DNA of 64,000 nucleotides, from contig PGZH01000004.1 in the NCBI GenBank assembly GCA_002840155.1, positions 62,001 to 126,000 of the forward strand. The letters are read 5' to 3'. A model generated the notes under the pieces. The model was not told the DNA's origin. It worked only from the letters and a program-made list of their open reading frames with translations, and did not search any database. How positions within the stretch are numbered: the first letter of the stretch is position 1; each line of letters begins with the position of its first letter. A program made the translations under genes and the position numbers. This DNA is from Gammaproteobacteria bacterium HGW-Gammaproteobacteria-13 (lineage in GTDB: Bacteria; Pseudomonadota; Gammaproteobacteria; Pseudomonadales; Pseudomonadaceae). Shown here piece by piece: positions 18,747 to 28,239 of the stretch.

Positions 18747-19395
18747 GTTGACGCTCTACGGTTATTGGCGCTCCAGCGCGGCCTACCGGGTGCGTATTGC
18801 GCTGAACCTCAAGGGCTTGGCCTATCAGCAAGTACCGGTGCACCTGGTCAAGGACGGCGGCCAGCAGCACAGCGCCGACTACCAGGCGCTAAATCCGCAG
18901 GAGCTGCTGCCCTTGCTGGTGGATAAAGGCAACGGCGGGGTGCGCATCGCCCAGTCGCTGGCGATTCTCGAATACCTCGAGGAAGTCTTCCCCGTGCCGG
19001 CGTTGCTGCCCAGTGATGCGGCGCAGCGCGCCCAGGTGCGTGCCTTGGCGCTGCATATCGCCTGCGACCTGCATCCACTGAACAATCTGCGGGTGCTGCA
19101 GTACCTGACCGGTGAGCTGGGCGTTGGCGAGGCGACCAAGGACGCCTGGTATCGCCACTGGTTGCACAAGGGCCTGGCTGCAGTCGAGGCGGGGCTGGCG
19201 GTATTCAATGATCGCCTGTCGCTCGTCGAACGGCCCGGATATCTGGAAGCCTGTGTGGTTCCACAGCTGTATAATGCGCGCCGTTTTAACTGTGACCTTG
19301 ATGCGTACCCGCGCATCCTCGCCATGGCGGCGCGTTGTGAATCCCTGGAAGCCTTTAAACAGGCCGCGCCGGAGGTGCAACCCGACGCCCAGTGA
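18736..19395 (+). CDS. maiA: Maleylacetoacetate isomerase (zeta-class GST)
   Basis: Glutathione-dependent cis-trans isomerase that makes fumarylacetoacetate from maleylacetoacetate. The 219-aa protein has the zeta GST signature YWRSSAAYRVRIALN (SSxxxRxRIAL active-site helix) near the N-terminus, the glutathione-contact NPQELLPLL and QSLAILEYLEE motifs, and an all-helical C-terminal domain with HPLNNLRVLQYL. The ATG at 18736 is inside fahA, 11 nt overlap. Completes the set needed to take homogentisate to central metabolism. Confidence 0.94.
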   Translation: MNTELTLYGYWRSSAAYRVRIALNLKGLAYQQVPVHLVKDGGQQHSADYQALNPQELLPLLVDKGNGGVRIAQSLAILEYLEEVFPVPALLPSDAAQRAQVRALALHIACDLHPLNNLRVLQYLTGELGVGEATKDAWYRHWLHKGLAAVEAGLAVFNDRLSLVERPGYLEACVVPQLYNARRFNCDLDAYPRILAMAARCESLEAFKQAAPEVQPDAQ

Positions 19396-19557
19396 TCCTG
19401 CCGGCTTCGCCGCCGCTAGGGTCAGGCGAATCCGGTTTTGCAGAGCGAGCCAGGTGGCCAGATCGGCTGCCTTCACACTCTGCTTGCCTTGCCACTCCGC
19501 CGCGCCACAAGCGCTGCGGGTTCTATTTCGTCACAGATAAAAACAAACAGGTGACGC

Positions 19558-21018
19558 ATGACCCGTGAAAAACCCAAGAACCTCTGGCTCTCGCGCTGGG
19601 GCTTTATTCTTGCTGCAACCGGCTCCGCTGTGGGCCTGGGCAATATCTGGAAGTTCCCCTACATCACCGGCGAATACGGCGGTGGTGCGTTTGTGCTGAT
19701 GTACCTGGCCTGCATCCTAGCCATCGGTATTCCGGTGATGATGACCGAGATCGCCATTGGCCGCCGCGGTCGTGGCAGCCCCATCGATGCGATCGGTCGG
19801 GTGGTCAAGGAAAACAACGGCAACCCGCTGTGGAAAGCGGTCGGCGGCATGGCCATGCTGGCCGGCTTTATGATCCTGTGTTTCTACGTGGTGGTGGCCG
19901 GTTGGGCCTTTGCCTACATGGTGAAAATGCTCGACGGCTCCCTGGCTGCCACCAGCGTGGAAGCCCTCGGCGGGGTGTTCGAAGCGCATAATGCCAATCC
20001 CTGGCAGCTCGGCGGCTGGAGCGTGCTGGTGGCGCTGCTGACCTTATGGATCGTCGCCAAGGGCGTGCAGAAGGGCATCGAGAATGCCGTGCGCTGGATG
20101 ATGCCGGGCCTGGCCTTGATGCTGCTGATTCTGGTGGGCTACGCCTTTACCAGTGGCGGTTTCAGCGCTGGCTTCGATTTCCTGTTCAGCTTCGATGCCT
20201 CGAAAATCACCGGCGAAGCGTTGCTGGCCGCGCTGGGCCATGCGTTCTTCACCCTGAGCCTGGCCTCCGGGGCGATTCTCACCTATGGCTCCTATATTCC
20301 CGACGGCCAGTCGATTGCCCGCACCACCTTTATGGTGGCCATCTGCGACACCTGCGTGGCGCTGCTGGCGGGGCTGGCGATTTTCCCGATTATCTTCGCC
20401 AATGGCATGAACCCGGGCGCCGGGCCAGGGCTGATCTTTATGAGCCTGCCGCTGGCCTTCCAGCAGATGCCGTTCGGCACTGCGTTCGGCGTGCTGTTCT
20501 TTGCCATGGTGTCGATTGCCGCGCTGACTTCGGCCATTTCCATGATCGAAGCCACGGTGGCCTACCTGAATGAAAAGCACGGCATCAGCCGCATCAAGTC
20601 TGCCGTTCTGGCGGGCAGCGTGTTGTTGCTGATCAGTCTGCTGGCGATGCTCTCGTTCAACCTGCTGGCCGGCTGGACGCCACTGGGCAAGAACTTCTTC
20701 GACTGGCTGGATTACCTGACTTCACGTTGGATGATGCCGCTGGGCGGGATCTTTATGGTGCTGCTGGCCGGTTATGCGCTGCGCAGCGAGATCATGCGTG
20801 ATGAGCTGAACCTGCCGCCGCTGGGTTATGCGCTGTGGCTGTTTATGGTGCGCTACGTCAGCCCGGTGCTGATCATGGTGGTGTTCCTGCACGCCCTGGG
20901 CTGGTTGATGTTTGACCCGGTGGCCCAGTGGTACTGGATTGCCGGCGCCATTGGCCTGCTTGCGGTGCTCGGTGAAGTGCTCAGACCAAGGGTCGTACCG
21001 GCGCTCGCCGGGCGCTGA
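19558..21018 (+). CDS. Sodium-dependent transporter (NSS family), probable aromatic amino-acid uptake
   Basis: A 486-aa inner-membrane symporter with about 11-12 hydrophobic segments. The NSS signature is at the N-terminus: WGFILAATGSAVGLGNIWKF, with the Na+/substrate-binding unwound helix 1. Bacterial relatives such as MhsT and TnaT carry hydrophobic or aromatic amino acids. Its location 160 bp behind the homogentisate operon suggests tyrosine or phenylalanine; that is inference. The 162-bp gap in front shows no clear terminator, so read-through from maiA is possible. An intrinsic terminator follows. Confidence 0.9.
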   Translation: MTREKPKNLWLSRWGFILAATGSAVGLGNIWKFPYITGEYGGGAFVLMYLACILAIGIPVMMTEIAIGRRGRGSPIDAIGRVVKENNGNPLWKAVGGMAMLAGFMILCFYVVVAGWAFAYMVKMLDGSLAATSVEALGGVFEAHNANPWQLGGWSVLVALLTLWIVAKGVQKGIENAVRWMMPGLALMLLILVGYAFTSGGFSAGFDFLFSFDASKITGEALLAALGHAFFTLSLASGAILTYGSYIPDGQSIARTTFMVAICDTCVALLAGLAIFPIIFANGMNPGAGPGLIFMSLPLAFQQMPFGTAFGVLFFAMVSIAALTSAISMIEATVAYLNEKHGISRIKSAVLAGSVLLLISLLAMLSFNLLAGWTPLGKNFFDWLDYLTSRWMMPLGGIFMVLLAGYALRSEIMRDELNLPPLGYALWLFMVRYVSPVLIMVVFLHALGWLMFDPVAQWYWIAGAIGLLAVLGEVLRPRVVPALAGR

Positions 21019-21044
21019 TCGCGCCACGCTGAGCCGCAGTAGAG

Positions 21045-21080
21045 AAGGGCGCACGGGCAAAAGCCGTGCGCCCTTTTTTA
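21045..21080 (+). terminator. Intrinsic terminator after the NSS transporter
   Basis: Twelve-bp stem (21045-21056 with 21064-21075), 7-nt loop and a run of six T. It closes the hpd-to-transporter region. Confidence 0.88.
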
Positions 21081-21132
21081 TGGTCGTCATAACCTTGGCG
21101 TGGACTTTCTGGCGATAACTCGCCATTCGCGA

Positions 21133-21160
21133 TAAAGCATCAGCGGAAACCTGCCGATAA
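21133..21160 (+). promoter_or_regulatory. Candidate FliA (sigma-28) promoter of the first MCP gene
   Basis: TAAA (21133-21136) and an exact GCCGATAA (21153-21160) are separated by 16 nt; the consensus is TAAA-N15-GCCGATAA. It lies about 217 bp upstream of the MCP ATG. The exact -10 box makes it a fair candidate for motility-linked expression; the spacing is one base long. Confidence 0.45.
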
Positions 21161-21376
21161 ACCGGGTTATCCGCAGCATTCGGCTTTTGGCTTTATCGCC
21201 CTGATTCGCCGCCAACGCCTCTGGCCTGGGCCTTGGCGCTGTTGCCTAAACGCCTATCAGGCCTCTGGCGCAAGGGTTGCAATAAAGCGAGGCTAAACTG
21301 CCATCAGTAGTTCATGTGCTGCCGGGCCGCCATCTGCCGCCTCGCTGCGCTCGATAATAAAAACGGAGTTGTTGTT

Positions 21377-23332
21377 ATGTCCTCTTCTGCCGCTCGCCTG
21401 TTCGCCGACCTGTCTGTCGGTAAAAAGCTTATGTGTGGCTTCGGCCTGGTGCTGTTGCTCACGGTTGCCGTCACTGGCAGTGGCTTTCTGGCGGTGCAGG
21501 CCGTGTTGGACGGGCATGCCAGCACCAGCGGCCTGTCGCTAATCGATGCCCAGGTGCTGCAGGCGCGCCGCGCCGAGCGTGATTTTGCTCTGCGGCAAAG
21601 CAGCGAGGCGGCCGCGCAGGTGCATGAGCAGCTGGATCGTGTCAGTTCTGCAGTCGCCCAGCAGTTGGCCGCCGCATCCAGTGCCGATCAGGCGCGTCTG
21701 CAAAGCATGCAGCAGGCCATCGACGACTATCGCCGCCAGTTCGACAGTTTTGTCGAGCAGCAGAACAATGCCCGCGCGGCGCGCACACAGATGCGTGAAG
21801 CGGCTGGTGAGGCACGTGATCAGTTCGATGTGATTGAGTTGGACATGTACGACGCGGTACGTGAATTGCGCCTGGAAGGCGACAAGCTGCGCGGCAGCGA
21901 CCCGCTGACCCTGGCGGAAACCGCCTCGGGCCTGAGCAAACGCATGCTCGACCTGCGCGGCCATGAAAGCCAGTACATCATCGATGGCTCGGCCGAAGCC
22001 CTGGAAGAGTGGACCTATATCAACGACGACCTGCAAACCGTGGCGCGCAGCCTGATGGTTTGGCTGGATGACGACCAGAAAGGCGCCATCGAAACTGCCT
22101 TGAAGGCGCTGACCCTCTATCAGCAGGCGTTCACCAATTACCAGCAGGTACGTGGGCAGAGCCAACAGAGCGAAGTGGCCATGGTCGATCGTGCCCAGGC
22201 CGTGCTGGCCCTGGTGGATGAAGCCAAGGTCCAGGAGGAACAGGCCATGGCCGCGGACAGCCACCAGGCCATGTTATTGCTCGGCGCCATGGGCATTGCT
22301 GCGGTGATTATCGGCATGCTGGCGGCGCTGATTATCTCTCGCCTGATTGTTGCGCCCCTGCAGCAAACCGTGGTGTTTGCCCAGCGTATTGCCGCTGGCG
22401 ACCTGACCTATGACCTGCCGCAGGACCGCCGTGACGAGCCGGGCCAGCTGATGGCGGCCATGCAGGTGATGAGCGTGAGCCTGCGCACTTTGGTTGGGCG
22501 CATTGGTGGTGGCGTTAGCCAGATTGCCGCCGCCGCCGAGCAGCTGTCAGCGATTACCGCGCAAACCAGCGCCGGTGTGCAGAACCAGAAAATGGAAACC
22601 GAACAGACCGCCACTGCCATGCATGAAATGGCCGCGACCGTGCAGGAAGTGGCGCAGAACGCCGAGCAGGCGTCCCTGGCCGCCCGCGCTGCCGACCAAG
22701 AAGCTCAGCAGGGCAATCAGGTGGTGCAACAGGCGGTCAGCCAGATCGGCCACCTGGCCACCGAGGTGGAAGAATCCGCCGAAGCCATCGCCGCGCTGAA
22801 TCAGGAAAGCGCACGAATTGGCGGCGTGCTGGAGGTGATTCGCAACGTCGCCGAACAGACCAATCTGCTTGCGTTGAACGCGGCCATCGAAGCTGCACGG
22901 GCCGGTGAGCAGGGTCGCGGCTTTGCCGTGGTGGCCGATGAAGTACGCGCCCTGGCCAAGCGTGCGCAGGATTCCACCGAAGAAATCGAAGGGCTGATCG
23001 CCAGCCTGCAGCGCCTGGCCAAGGGCGCGGTGGAGAAGATGGACAGCAGCCGCAGCCTGACCCAGCGCACCGTCACCCTGGCGGGCGAAGCCGGTGCCGC
23101 GCTGGGCCGCATCACCCAGGCGGTAAGCACCATCGAGCAGATGAACCAGCAGATCGCCGCCGCCGCCGAAGAACAGAGCGCGGTGGCGGAAACCATCAGT
23201 GAAAGCGTGACGCGGGTGCGGGATATCGGCGAGCAAAGCGCCAGCGCCAGCCAGCAGACCGCCGCATCCAGCGCCGAGCTGGCGCGTCTGGGCGTTGAAC
23301 TGCAGGGGCTGGTGGCGCAGTTTCGCAGCTAG
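21377..23332 (+). CDS. Methyl-accepting chemotaxis protein with HBM-type sensor
   Basis: A 651-aa transducer: membrane helix 1 (about 18-40), a periplasmic all-helical region of about 260 residues, membrane helix 2 (about 296-320), HAMP domain and a cytoplasmic signalling domain with the hairpin core [20 protein letters not shown]. The size and helical make-up of the periplasmic part fit the helical bimodular (HBM) domain, which in McpS-type receptors binds organic acids or other small ligands in either of two bundles. The start at 21377 gives the usual short cytoplasmic N-terminus. No CheB/CheR pentapeptide is seen at the C-terminus. Confidence 0.92.
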   Translation: MSSSAARLFADLSVGKKLMCGFGLVLLLTVAVTGSGFLAVQAVLDGHASTSGLSLIDAQVLQARRAERDFALRQSSEAAAQVHEQLDRVSSAVAQQLAAASSADQARLQSMQQAIDDYRRQFDSFVEQQNNARAARTQMREAAGEARDQFDVIELDMYDAVRELRLEGDKLRGSDPLTLAETASGLSKRMLDLRGHESQYIIDGSAEALEEWTYINDDLQTVARSLMVWLDDDQKGAIETALKALTLYQQAFTNYQQVRGQSQQSEVAMVDRAQAVLALVDEAKVQEEQAMAADSHQAMLLLGAMGIAAVIIGMLAALIISRLIVAPLQQTVVFAQRIAAGDLTYDLPQDRRDEPGQLMAAMQVMSVSLRTLVGRIGGGVSQIAAAAEQLSAITAQTSAGVQNQKMETEQTATAMHEMAATVQEVAQNAEQASLAARAADQEAQQGNQVVQQAVSQIGHLATEVEESAEAIAALNQESARIGGVLEVIRNVAEQTNLLALNAAIEAARAGEQGRGFAVVADEVRALAKRAQDSTEEIEGLIASLQRLAKGAVEKMDSSRSLTQRTVTLAGEAGAALGRITQAVSTIEQMNQQIAAAAEEQSAVAETISESVTRVRDIGEQSASASQQTAASSAELARLGVELQGLVAQFRS

Positions 23333-23345
23333 TCAGCGGTCGCGC

Positions 23346-24953
23346 TCAGGTCTGAAACTGCAGCACTGCGCTCTGCATGCTGCGCGCCACGCGGTCGAGG
23401 CTTTGCGCCGCGTTGGCCAGCTCAGTCACGGTGCGGCTGTTTTGCTGCGACATCTGCGCGATATGTTCGACCTGCTGCGCCACCTCGCTGCTGGCGCGGC
23501 TCTGTTCGTTGATGGTCTGCGATATCTCTTCCACCACCTCGGCCGCGCGTTGTGCACCGCCGCGAATTTCACTGATCGACTCACCAGCCTGACGCGCCAG
23601 GCTCACGCCATCGTTCACCCGGGTAACGCCGGTTTGCATGCTGTTGACCGCCTGTTCGGTGCTGGTGCGGATGCGTTCGATCATCCCGGTGATTTCCTGG
23701 GTCGATTGCGCGGTGCGTGCGGCCAGGTTGCGCACCTCGTCGGCTACCACGGCAAAGCCGCGGCCAGCCTCACCGGCGCGCGCGGCTTCGATGGCAGCGT
23801 TGAGTGCGAGCAGGTTGGTCTGCTCGGCGATGCTCTTGATCACCTGGATGATCGAGTGAATTTCCTCGGATGATTCGCCCAGCGCGGTGATGGTGGCGCT
23901 GGATTCGTTGACCGCTTCGGCGATTCGGCTCATGCCATCGACCACGCCCATGATCACCTGACCGCCGTTGCTGGCCAGGTGTTCGGAGTGCGAGGAGATT
24001 TCCTGGGCATTGCGTGCGTGGCTGGCGATCTGTTCGATGTTCTGCATCATCTGTTCCATGGCCCCGGCCATGTTGCTGGCGCTCTGCGACTCTTCTGTGG
24101 TGCTGTGCACGATGCTTTGTGAAGCGCCGTTGAGGTTGCGCGCGGTTTGCTGCAGCTGTTCACCTTCGGCGCGGATACCATCGATCATCTGCCGCAGATT
24201 GCCCTGCATATCTGCCAGCGCCTGCTGCAGTTGCCCGGCTTCATCGTTGCTGTCGACGCTGATGGTGCTGCGCAGGTTGCCCTGGGCAATGTTGCGCGCC
24301 ACCCCGATGATTTTCTCCAGTGGGCGCAACACCGCTTTCATCAATTGAGTGGTGAGCAGGCAGAGCAGGCAGCAGACCAGCAGAATGCCGCCAATTAGCA
24401 TCCAGGCAGCCTGTTGCACGGCGGCCTCGCCGTCGCTGCGGGTTTTGGCCGAGTGCGCTTCGATCAGGCCGCTGAGGGCTTCGTTCTTTTCTTCCAGATC
24501 GCCAAAGCTGGCATCGAAGGCGGCCATCTGTTGGCGCGCGGCCTGCGGGTCAGTTAGGGCCAGGTTGACGATGCCTTCGGCCTGTTGAATGTAACTGGCC
24601 AGGGCCGGTTGCGACTGGCTGATGGCCTGGCGGATATCCGCGCTGAGCGGCAGTTTGGCGTTGTCATTAAGGGTGCGGGTAAACCATTCGCTGTGCTCGC
24701 GCAGGTCATCACGTACCTGGGTTACCGCCGCGCTGTCGGCGGGGTCGATATAGAAGGCGGCGAGTACATCGGCGCGCAGGGCGTCGTGCATCATGTCGCC
24801 TTCCAGGTGGTTGCGCAGGGCGCTGACACTCAGCTGGTTTTCGTTGAGGGCACTGGCCAGGCGGGTTTGCCCCCAGAAACCGATGCTACCCAGCAGGGTG
24901 GCTGCCAGTACGCTGATCGCGCCACAGGCGATCATTTTCTGCCGGATATTCAT
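23346..24953 (-). CDS. Methyl-accepting chemotaxis protein with four-helix-bundle sensor
   Basis: A 535-aa transducer: membrane helix about 8-28, periplasmic helical sensor about 30-185 (4HB-type size), a second hydrophobic segment [24 protein letters not shown], then the signalling domain with [20 protein letters not shown]. The ligand cannot be read from sequence. It is convergent with the previous MCP; only 13 nt separate the two stop codons, and no terminator hairpin fits there. A REP element lies between its start and the next gene. Confidence 0.92.
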   Translation of the reverse strand: MNIRQKMIACGAISVLAATLLGSIGFWGQTRLASALNENQLSVSALRNHLEGDMMHDALRADVLAAFYIDPADSAAVTQVRDDLREHSEWFTRTLNDNAKLPLSADIRQAISQSQPALASYIQQAEGIVNLALTDPQAARQQMAAFDASFGDLEEKNEALSGLIEAHSAKTRSDGEAAVQQAAWMLIGGILLVCCLLCLLTTQLMKAVLRPLEKIIGVARNIAQGNLRSTISVDSNDEAGQLQQALADMQGNLRQMIDGIRAEGEQLQQTARNLNGASQSIVHSTTEESQSASNMAGAMEQMMQNIEQIASHARNAQEISSHSEHLASNGGQVIMGVVDGMSRIAEAVNESSATITALGESSEEIHSIIQVIKSIAEQTNLLALNAAIEAARAGEAGRGFAVVADEVRNLAARTAQSTQEITGMIERIRTSTEQAVNSMQTGVTRVNDGVSLARQAGESISEIRGGAQRAAEVVEEISQTINEQSRASSEVAQQVEHIAQMSQQNSRTVTELANAAQSLDRVARSMQSAVLQFQT

Positions 24954-25010
24954 GGCCAGACTCCAACGGGTATAGGTTGGAATTCAGCCTAGCCTATGCG
25001 CAGCATCTCT

Positions 25011-25040
25011 GTAGGGCCGGCCCCAGCGGGCCGGCAAGCG
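25011..25040. repeat. Short REP-like hairpin
   Basis: GTAGGGCCGGCCCCAGCGGGCCGGCAAGC contains a GCCGGCC/GGCCGGC stem, read here as two arms. It fills the gap between a MCP start and the stop of the YdjM-like gene. Confidence 0.6.
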
Positions 25041-25043
25041 CTG

Positions 25044-26123
25044 TTATTGCGCGCTGTTGCTGGTTAGTGGCGCTTTACGCAGCTCATCTGCCCAGGCCAG
25101 CAGCGGTACTTGTACTTCGGATTGCCAGATACGTGCCCACAGCAGCTGCAGACGCGAGAAATCGCCGCGTTCAATCGGCAGGCGCTGGATATTGTCATGC
25201 ACGCGCCATTGGCCGTTTTCCAGGGTGGCGAAGTCGAAGCGGAAGGGGTGAAAGCCGGTCATGCCCAGGCGAATATCGGTCACCACCAGCTGCTCGCCCA
25301 ACTGGTCGTAACGCAGCACGCCATCGGTAAACCAGGCCAGCCGCGCATGCGCTGGTGAATCGGCCAGGGCTGCAGCCAGGTGCGTGCCACGCGGGATGCG
25401 CGCAAGCGTCGGCGGCGCATCATCAAACCAGCTCACCAGCGCCTCGTGGTAATCCTCACCATCGAGCACGATTACCCGCCACAGCAGGCTGTTGAACGGC
25501 GTGGTGGTGCTGAAGATTTGCTGCGCCTCGATGCCCTGGCGCGCCAGCTCGGCTTCCACGCGCTGCTCGGCCATGTATTTGCCGCCCAGGGTAAAGCCCA
25601 GGTACAGCGAGGAAACCAGCAAGGCCAGGGCCGGCGCCTTGGCCGCTCTGTTCTGCTGCCCATGGTCACGTAGGCCGTAGAGCAGCCCCAGCGCCACGGC
25701 GATGCACAGCGGCACGGTGTACAGCGGGTCGATGATAAAGATGCTCGACCAGGCGGTGGGAATCGGCGTCAGCGGCCAGAGCAGCTGGGTGCCGTAGCTG
25801 GTGAAACTATCGAGCAGCGGATGGGTAATCAGCACCAGCCACAGGGTGATAAAGAGCCGCTGCGCTGAATAACCGGGGTTATGCCGGAAGCGTCGGGTTA
25901 GCCAGGTCAGTAACAGCGCCAACCCGGTGAGGACAAACAGCGAGTGGCTGAAACCACGGTGATAGGTCATATCGGCCACGGCGTCGCCGTAATCGATGAT
26001 CACATCCAGATCCGGCAGCGTGCCGAGCATGGCGCCGTACAACAGCGCCTTGCGCCCCTGCCAGCGGCCGAGCAGTGCGCCCTGAATACTGGCACCAAGT
26101 ACCGCCTGGGTTATCGAGTCCAT
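25044..26123 (-). CDS. YdjM-like membrane-bound metal-dependent hydrolase
   Basis: A 359-aa protein of the YdjM/DUF457 family. The N-terminal half has four or five membrane segments and the conserved motifs MDSITQAVLGA, GTLPDLDVI and HRGFSHSLF, whose His and Asp residues are the presumed metal ligands, plus ITHPLLDSFTSYGTQLLWP. The C-terminal half (about 190-350) is soluble and less conserved. The enzymatic activity of the family is unproven; in other bacteria YdjM is linked to membrane homeostasis and the SOS response. Confidence 0.85.
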   Translation of the reverse strand: MDSITQAVLGASIQGALLGRWQGRKALLYGAMLGTLPDLDVIIDYGDAVADMTYHRGFSHSLFVLTGLALLLTWLTRRFRHNPGYSAQRLFITLWLVLITHPLLDSFTSYGTQLLWPLTPIPTAWSSIFIIDPLYTVPLCIAVALGLLYGLRDHGQQNRAAKAPALALLVSSLYLGFTLGGKYMAEQRVEAELARQGIEAQQIFSTTTPFNSLLWRVIVLDGEDYHEALVSWFDDAPPTLARIPRGTHLAAALADSPAHARLAWFTDGVLRYDQLGEQLVVTDIRLGMTGFHPFRFDFATLENGQWRVHDNIQRLPIERGDFSRLQLLWARIWQSEVQVPLLAWADELRKAPLTSNSAQ

Positions 26124-26230
26124 GACTGATCTCTGAATTAAACAGGCGGCTAAATTAGCCGAACGCCTAGGTTTTGGCAGCGGCTAATTTTCGAGTAAAG
26201 GTTTCAGTGGGCATGCCTGGCAACAGCCTG

Positions 26231-27868
26231 CTAGAGCTTGAAGAAACTGACCTTATCCGTCAGGCGATTGGCCAGGGTCGCCAGTTCGCGGCTGGAAGCA
26301 GCCACTTGTGCGGAGCCGGCCGAGGTTTCCAGGGTGGCGCTGTGGATACGGTTGATATTCTGGTTGACCTCTTCGGCCACCGAGCTTTGTTCTTCCGAGG
26401 CGCTGGCGATCTGTGCATTCATTTCGTTAATGGCAGTGACTTCGCTGCGGATCTTGTTCAGCGCCGTTTCGGCCTGGCTGGTTTGCTCGACTGTCTGCTG
26501 AGCCAGTTGACGGCTGTTGCGCATCACCTCGGCGGCTTTGCCGGCACCTTCCTGCAGCTTGCCGATCATGCCGCGAATTTCCCGTGTGGAGTCCTGGGTG
26601 CGGGTGGCCAGCGAGCGTACTTCGTCGGCCACCACGGCAAAGCCACGGCCGTGCTCACCGGCCCGTGCGGCCTCAATGGCGGCGTTAAGGGCGAGCAGGT
26701 TGGTCTGCTCGGCAATCGAGGTAATCACCTCGATGATTTTCTCAATGCTCTCGCTGTCTGTGGACACCTGCTGCACGCTTTCGGCAGCGCTTTCCAAGGT
26801 GCGCGCTAGGTTCTGGATGGCGCTGGCGGTAGCGCTGACTACCTGATTGCCGGTGGCTACTTCGCTATCGGCATTACGGGTGGCGGAGGCCGCACTGGCG
26901 GCATAGTTGGCCACTTCATTGACGGTGGCGGCCATCTGATTGATGGCTGTGGCCATCTGCTCGGCTTCGCTGGATTGCAGACGGATTTGCTGATTGTTGC
27001 TGTCGGATGTGGTCAGCAGTTGGTCAGAGGCTAGGGTCAGCTCACTGGCGGCGCTGCGCACCTGGGTGATGGTGTCAGTCAGGTGCTTAACCATGTCCTG
27101 CAGGGCACCCATGACGCTGTCCGGGTAGCGGGTCTGGATACGCTGATTAAGTTCACCATTGGCCAGGCGCTGAATAACCTCGGCGACTTTGTATGGCTCG
27201 GCGCCCAGCGTGGATTTCAACTTGTTGATGATGAGCAGTGATACGCCGATGCTCAGCAGCACGGCTGCAGCGGTTACCAGCAGAATCAGCAGGCGAAAGC
27301 CGCCAGCGGCTTCGCGCACCGCACCAATGTCCTGGCCGACACCTTGTTCCTCATGGTCGATAAAGGCATTGATGCGTTTGAGCCATTCGCTATAAGCAGG
27401 TGAGGCTTGTTCCAGCAACAGGCTTTTCGCTGCGTCCGTATCACCCTGGCGTCGCAGGTTGATCAGTTGTTCCGTCAAGATCAGTGTGCTGCGCTCAATG
27501 TTCTGAATATCGTCCAACAGGCGCCGTTCAGTGGCCGTTGGCGTTTCTCCGCGCAGCAGGCTGTCCATGGCCTGGGCCGAATCTTGATAGAAGTCTTTAA
27601 GACGTTGAATTTCGCCTAGCTGACGGTTCAGCGCCTCATCGTTATCCACCAGCACCGCGTCGCGTATAGCAATGGCGCGGTCATGCACGCTGCCACGGAA
27701 GTTGATGGCATAGCGCTGCTTAAGCGAAGCCCCTTCACTCACCGAGGTCAGGGTCTCGTCGATAAAGCCAACGCGCTGCACGCCGATAAGGGTAATCAGG
27801 ATCATCAGCGACAGGATCAGCCCAAATCCAAGGCTCAGGCGTTGCGCAATGCTCAGTTGTGATTGCAT
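26231..27868 (-). CDS. Methyl-accepting chemotaxis protein with four-helix-bundle sensor
   Basis: A 545-aa transducer with membrane helix 1 at about 12-32, a periplasmic helical sensor of about 155 residues, helix 2 ([20 protein letters not shown]), HAMP and signalling domain with the core [20 protein letters not shown]. The periplasmic part contains the 4HB_MCP hallmark region [16 protein letters not shown]. The start is preceded by AGGAG. Its ligand is unknown. A sigma-70-like promoter is visible about 90 bp upstream. Confidence 0.92.
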   Translation of the reverse strand: MQSQLSIAQRLSLGFGLILSLMILITLIGVQRVGFIDETLTSVSEGASLKQRYAINFRGSVHDRAIAIRDAVLVDNDEALNRQLGEIQRLKDFYQDSAQAMDSLLRGETPTATERRLLDDIQNIERSTLILTEQLINLRRQGDTDAAKSLLLEQASPAYSEWLKRINAFIDHEEQGVGQDIGAVREAAGGFRLLILLVTAAAVLLSIGVSLLIINKLKSTLGAEPYKVAEVIQRLANGELNQRIQTRYPDSVMGALQDMVKHLTDTITQVRSAASELTLASDQLLTTSDSNNQQIRLQSSEAEQMATAINQMAATVNEVANYAASAASATRNADSEVATGNQVVSATASAIQNLARTLESAAESVQQVSTDSESIEKIIEVITSIAEQTNLLALNAAIEAARAGEHGRGFAVVADEVRSLATRTQDSTREIRGMIGKLQEGAGKAAEVMRNSRQLAQQTVEQTSQAETALNKIRSEVTAINEMNAQIASASEEQSSVAEEVNQNINRIHSATLETSAGSAQVAASSRELATLANRLTDKVSFFKL

Positions 27869-27958
27869 GAAATCGACTCCTCTTGCCCCTTAGGGCGGCG
27901 ACTGCTTACTGCGTTGAAGGGGAGGCTCAGCAGGTGATGAGTACTCTCTTGTGCAAAC

Positions 27959-27985
27959 CTTATACAGAATATTCAGTTTGTACAA
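27959..27985 (-). promoter_or_regulatory. Candidate sigma-70 promoter of the third MCP gene
   Basis: On the minus strand TTGTAC (-35 like) is followed after 15 nt by TATAAG (-10 like). The spacing is two bases short of ideal. The rest of the 371-bp gap 27869-28239 has no gene that I can see. Confidence 0.35.
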
Positions 27986-28239
27986 TTTTGTTTTAGGTTT
28001 TAGCCATAATGGCGGATGGCCGGTATCGGCGCTGCGCAGGAGTCCATGAAATGGCTGGAATGCCCGTAAATAGGCGGTTGATTACTGTGTAGAAACGCTG
28101 AGGCCGGCCTGTTCAGCTGAGCGGAAGAGGATCGTCAGGCTTATACGAAAGTTGTACAAGACTAGCGAGAGGGACTAAAGAGACCTTATGCAGAGCCATC
28201 AAGACAGCCGGTTGCTTTAAACGGCCTGCGTTGTACGCC

